A DNA stretch of 64,000 nt from Faecalicatena_A orotica. GTDB lineage: Bacteria > Bacillota > Clostridia > Lachnospirales > Lachnospiraceae. Shown piece by piece: positions 60,742-64,000 of the stretch (the first letter of the stretch is position 1; every line of letters starts with the position of its first letter). The notes beneath the pieces were generated by a model. That model saw only the letters and a list, made by a program, of their open reading frames with translations. It had not been told where the DNA came from and made no database searches. The position numbers and the translations under genes were made by a program. The DNA lies in the NCBI RefSeq assembly GCF_040545875.1, contig NZ_JBEPMR010000007.1; one strand, given 5' to 3'.

Positions 60742-62406
60742 TTAGTCTTCAGCAACCCACAGATCGCTAAACTGGATTTCAGCACTGACTGGTGATACAT
60801 ATGCACCGCGGATTTTATCAGAGAATGCATAACCTCTGATTACCTGAAGTCCTCCAAGTGCCAGACACTGCTCCTGTACCAGATTTTCAAGCTCTGTCAC
60901 ATTTTTAAAATATTCATCTGTCGTAGTTGAAGATACTACCTTGTCATAAATAGCAACTGCCTCATTATAAGCTGCCTCATCCGCATCTTTTAAGAACATA
61001 CAAGGCTGTGTTCCACCTTCCAGAAGTCCCATTGTAAATGGTGTCAGCGGTGAAGTCGGATCGTACCCATTGTGTACCGGGAAGCAGTCATATGTACCTG
61101 ATTTCAGCATACCGTAGCATGTAGCACCGTCATAAGTTACTGTATCAATGTTTGTAAGGCCATGCTCATTAAACTGTGAAACCAGAGCAACTTCTAAATC
61201 TGTAAAGTCCGGATCTGCCAGAATTGTAAAGTCAATATCTTCCGGTTTATATCCTGCTTCATCCAGCATCTTAAGTCCAAGTTCCGGGTCATAATCATAT
61301 TTTTCTGAATATTTTGGTGCCTCGTCTCCTGTAAAATAGCTGTCCGGATGTGGGTATAATCCGTCATACACCAGTTCAGAAAGCGCATCCCAGTCAATCA
61401 TATGACAGAGTGCTTCACGTACTTTTATGTCCTTTAAGCAGTCTACGGTACGGCAGTTCAGCCAGAACGGATTTTCGCGGTCTTCGATCAGGGCCAGTGT
61501 AATTCCGTTATCCAGAAGGTTATTCATAACTTCAATATCCACGGTGTTCATACAGTCAAGCTCGCCGTTAAGCAGGCCCATCATAGCTGTATTCTCGTCC
61601 GCAATGATATCGATTTCGCATGTTTCAATATGAGGTGCACGTTCTTTATTCCAGTAATCTTCCCTTGCCTTCAGAACGAATTTCTCGCCGGTTGTATATG
61701 ATTCAACATAGTAAGGTCCACATCCCACTGCGCTCCTGTTATCTTCCGGTCCGTACTGCTCCAGTGCTTTGTGGGAAACAACGCCATAGATGTTCTGTGT
61801 CGGCAGTTCATAGATAAAGGTCGGGTTCGGTGCACTTAAGGTAATCTTCAGTTCATAGTCACTGACTGCCTCATAGCTTTCCACACTGGCAAATGGGCGT
61901 GGCTGATATGTCTCCATAACGTCCCATGTAGCAATAAAATCCTGTGCCGTTAAGCCTGACCCGTCAGAAAACGTAACGTCATCCCTCAGTTTAAAGTCCC
62001 ATACAAGTCCATCGTCTGAAACTTCATAACTTTCTGCAATATTACAACGGATGTCATTCACATCCCCTCTCCACTTTACAAGCAGGTTGTCATAAATCTG
62101 ATAAGAAAGGACCGCTGCACGGTTATCCATCCACGGTGTATAAATCGGAATGTCATAGTTTGTCCAGTGGTTATAGGTTGTCCCTTCCTGCACGCCCTCC
62201 GGCGCCTCTTCTCCCTCATGCCCTGTTGCGTCTACACCTGCCTCGTTGATTTCGATGTCACTTACAGATGCCGGCTTTTTAGACTCCTCACCGCTCTTTG
62301 CACTGGTCTCCTTTGTGTCTTTTGAAGATCCGCATCCTGCCATTGCCACCACCATCGTAGCTGCTAATGCACACGCCAGAATCCTTTTTACCATTTTCTT
62401 TTTCAT
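60742..62406 (-). CDS. Family 5 extracellular solute-binding lipoprotein
   Basis: A 554-residue lipoprotein (lipobox AMAGC, Cys25) with the peptide/nickel-binding family 5 fold: YEVSDDGLVWDFKLRDDVTFSDGSGLTAQDF is the classic signature. ATG 62406 follows AGGAGG by six bases. It is first in the transporter operon. Family 5 proteins bind peptides but also oligosaccharides and glycosides; with the C-glycoside genes downstream, a glycosylated phenolic is a likely ligand, by inference. Confidence 0.92.
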   Translation of the reverse strand: MKKKMVKRILACALAATMVVAMAGCGSSKDTKETSAKSGEESKKPASVSDIEINEAGVDATGHEGEEAPEGVQEGTTYNHWTNYDIPIYTPWMDNRAAVLSYQIYDNLLVKWRGDVNDIRCNIAESYEVSDDGLVWDFKLRDDVTFSDGSGLTAQDFIATWDVMETYQPRPFASVESYEAVSDYELKITLSAPNPTFIYELPTQNIYGVVSHKALEQYGPEDNRSAVGCGPYYVESYTTGEKFVLKAREDYWNKERAPHIETCEIDIIADENTAMMGLLNGELDCMNTVDIEVMNNLLDNGITLALIEDRENPFWLNCRTVDCLKDIKVREALCHMIDWDALSELVYDGLYPHPDSYFTGDEAPKYSEKYDYDPELGLKMLDEAGYKPEDIDFTILADPDFTDLEVALVSQFNEHGLTNIDTVTYDGATCYGMLKSGTYDCFPVHNGYDPTSPLTPFTMGLLEGGTQPCMFLKDADEAAYNEAVAIYDKVVSSTTTDEYFKNVTELENLVQEQCLALGGLQVIRGYAFSDKIRGAYVSPVSAEIQFSDLWVAED

Positions 62407-62454
62407 ACTGTTCCTCCTTTTTTTGATCTTATATTTGTGCTGCATGATAGTTAT

Positions 62455-62573
62455 ATTATATTTTTATTCTGATTTTATTTCTTCCCTCCCTGCGCTGTTT
62501 TTCTATTGACTTTCATGCAAAAGTCACAGTCACTATTACTTGCAGCATCAAAAACAATAGGTTCATTTTTGAT
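62455..62573 (-). promoter_or_regulatory. Promoter region of the transporter operon with two inverted repeats
   Basis: On the minus strand TATAAT (62455-62460) has no good -35. Upstream are TGACTTTCATGCAAAAGTCA (62507-62526, seven-base arms, perfect) and ATCAAAAA-N11-TTTTTGAT (62547-62573). Their places, about 50 and 100 bases upstream of the -10, suit an activator such as the adjacent AraC-GH39 protein. Confidence 0.45.
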
Positions 62574-62600
62574 ATGTATTTTTATCGCAACATCTGTTTC

Positions 62601-64000
62601 CTATTTATGGCTTTTATATTGATAATCTAACTTTATAAGCCTGATTTCATATGGCTGTAAGTCGATTTCAAAATTCAAAATATTCTCTGTTGATTCAATC
62701 TCTGTGATCTTAATATGGGGCACTGTAATCCGGTTCAGATAATCACTCTCACTTCTGGACAGATTCTTCTTTTTCCCCATCTGCGTCCACAAATCCTGCA
62801 CACTTCCATGTTCTCTGTTAATAAAACTAGATTTCATCCGGTAGATTCCCGGCTTTACGTTATGGATCTGTACCTTCAGCCGTATGGGTTCCGTATTCTC
62901 AAACAACTCATCCACATCCTCTATGCGGATTTTATTTTCCATTACAGTCCTGCCGTGATAGCACAGTCTTTTACTGTTATGGCACACAAGCGTATAACGG
63001 CCCTTTTCATTTGTAGTAATCAGCAGATTCTCATTTTTTCCCAGCATGCCTGTATGCAGTTTATTCATAAATTCAAAGGCATAATAGACTGGTTTCTGTA
63101 TTCCGTCACAGGTAAGCATTCCGTTGTCACCGTTCAGCGCCGTTTCTGTATCATGGTACTCTGTCAAAAGATCTGTCGCATGCCACCAGCCCATAGACTC
63201 GACCATGTTCTCTGCCTGTATCAGGTTCTGCATGACGTAAGCACCCATCGCACAACTGTCATTGAGCACATTACGGTTTGAGATCGAATAATTCCACTCT
63301 GTCACGTAGATTTTCTGATCTGAGAAACCATTCCGGTCTAAGACCTCTTTCAGCAGTTCTACCTGATGGTTTGTATACTGGGAATCAACGGACTTTTTTA
63401 CATAATATTTCCCGTCCTTTTCAACTGTTACATAACCGAAACTGTAGACACTGATAAAATCCGGTTCTGCCTCCGGAATTTCCTTCCACTTTGCAAACAG
63501 CTCATCATACTGGTAATTCTCATACCCCAGAATAATTCCCGGGCCGCCCAGCCTGATTTTTGGAGAAAGTTCCCTGAGCAGTTTCTTTGCCGTGGGAAAA
63601 CACTCGAAAAACGTATCACTCTTTTGCGGGTAATGTGTGATATCCCTGCGCATTTCAAACCGCCATGTTTCAAATTCTTCCAGTCCGTACCGGTTAATCA
63701 GATGCATAAACCATCTTTTCAGGACATCCTCATATTCTTCCAGCGTCTGGAATAAAATTGTATCCGCTTCCGAGTAGATCTGTTTCTCTACCCTTTCCAT
63801 CAGAATCACCGGCTTATACCCGATTTCGATATGGGGAATTAAATGTATCTCTAAACAAAAATCCAAAATGCGGTCCAATTGGGTAAAGTTAAGCTGTATA
63901 TGCTCCTCGTCATCTTTATAAACAAGCTGTCTGAGCATGTTCCACATCCGGATATATTTAAAATTCAGTTTATTCTGTAAAAAATGTATCTGGCTTCGTA
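62601..64000 (-). CDS. AraC-type regulator, GH39-like C-terminal part (5' end outside window)
   Basis: The frame stays open to the right edge. About 466 residues are visible and align with the GH39-like part of the 41041-43437 protein (FKYIRMWNML, LGGPGIILGYENYQYDELFAKW, PDFISVYSFGYVTVEKDG). The acid/base motif is even more changed (FEMRRDITHY, no WNEP), while the nucleophile motif is kept (VTEWNYSISNRN). The AraC and cupin parts would lie beyond the edge. It is directly upstream of the transporter operon and likely controls it. Confidence 0.85.
   Translation of the reverse strand, partial: RSQIHFLQNKLNFKYIRMWNMLRQLVYKDDEEHIQLNFTQLDRILDFCLEIHLIPHIEIGYKPVILMERVEKQIYSEADTILFQTLEEYEDVLKRWFMHLINRYGLEEFETWRFEMRRDITHYPQKSDTFFECFPTAKKLLRELSPKIRLGGPGIILGYENYQYDELFAKWKEIPEAEPDFISVYSFGYVTVEKDGKYYVKKSVDSQYTNHQVELLKEVLDRNGFSDQKIYVTEWNYSISNRNVLNDSCAMGAYVMQNLIQAENMVESMGWWHATDLLTEYHDTETALNGDNGMLTCDGIQKPVYYAFEFMNKLHTGMLGKNENLLITTNEKGRYTLVCHNSKRLCYHGRTVMENKIRIEDVDELFENTEPIRLKVQIHNVKPGIYRMKSSFINREHGSVQDLWTQMGKKKNLSRSESDYLNRITVPHIKITEIESTENILNFEIDLQPYEIRLIKLDYQYKSHK

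Noticed and set aside
1..64000. CRISPR arrays, tRNA or rRNA genes, transposases, phage genes
   Set aside because: No regularly spaced repeats, no cloverleaf-like or ribosomal sequences, and no transposase, integrase or phage-like proteins were seen.

Overview
The window looks like a chromosomal segment of a gut-type Clostridia/Lachnospiraceae bacterium (Gram-positive, moderate GC). The signs are strong AGGAGG-type ribosome sites, Cys lipoproteins, CUT1 sugar transport genes with no ATPase beside them, LevR-like sigma-54 regulation, GPH and peptide-type ABC transporters, many anaerobic Fe-S flavoproteins, and no rRNA, tRNA, phage or insertion-sequence genes. Nearly all genes are on the minus strand; the exceptions are a two-component pair (13463-15431) and a sigma-54 activator (23698-24984).

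Left block (1-15431): a two-component system is divergent from a minus-strand operon that runs solute-binding lipoprotein, two CUT1 permeases, HlyD-like adaptor, MacB-like membrane protein, OYE-type Fe-S flavoenzyme, two-subunit aconitase X, a reversed-domain GH3 glycosidase anchored at both ends, and the start of another gene. The divergent promoter region carries a mirrored box at identical distance from both -10 elements.

Sigma-54 block (15422-24984): OCD-family reductase, MmgE/PrpD, opine-dehydrogenase-like, Asp/Glu-racemase-like, M20 amidohydrolase, DUF5058 protein, a second membrane protein and a metal amidohydrolase form one operon behind a consensus -24/-12 promoter. The divergent activator is a short LevR-like protein without PTS domains. 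The substrate is unknown; the set suggests an N-substituted or acylated amino acid.

Signalling block (25082-37524): Hpt protein, REC-HD-GYP-PAS-GGDEF protein, a solute-binding/5'-nucleotidase-C fusion lipoprotein, a hybrid histidine kinase, a double-wHTH GntR-like regulator, a GGDEF protein and a degenerate-GGDEF/EAL protein. It reads as a nutrient-sensing phosphorelay feeding c-di-GMP turnover.

Right block (37819-64000), the most notable: a C-glycoside utilisation locus. An oligopeptide-type ABC transporter, three Gfo/Idh/MocA oxidoreductases, three TIM-barrel isomerase/lyase-like proteins, a small C-glycoside deglycosidase beta-subunit protein (DgpC/CarC type) directly beside its TIM-barrel alpha partner (DgpB/CarB type) and a DgpA-like oxidoreductase, a fumarate-reductase-like flavoprotein, a NuoG-GltD-like fusion plus a degenerate NuoF-like protein, two flavodoxin-zinc-ribbon proteins and a GPH transporter. 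Two AraC regulators carry a GH39-like domain lacking the catalytic acid/base, probably as a glycoside sensor. The expected scheme is uptake, oxidation of the sugar at C3, C-C bond cleavage by the alpha/beta deglycosidase, then processing of the keto-sugar and possibly the aglycone. Between this locus's AraC gene and the GPH pair lies an 813-base gene-free stretch with a 105-base imperfect inverted repeat nested in further stems, either a large structured RNA or an inverted-repeat element.
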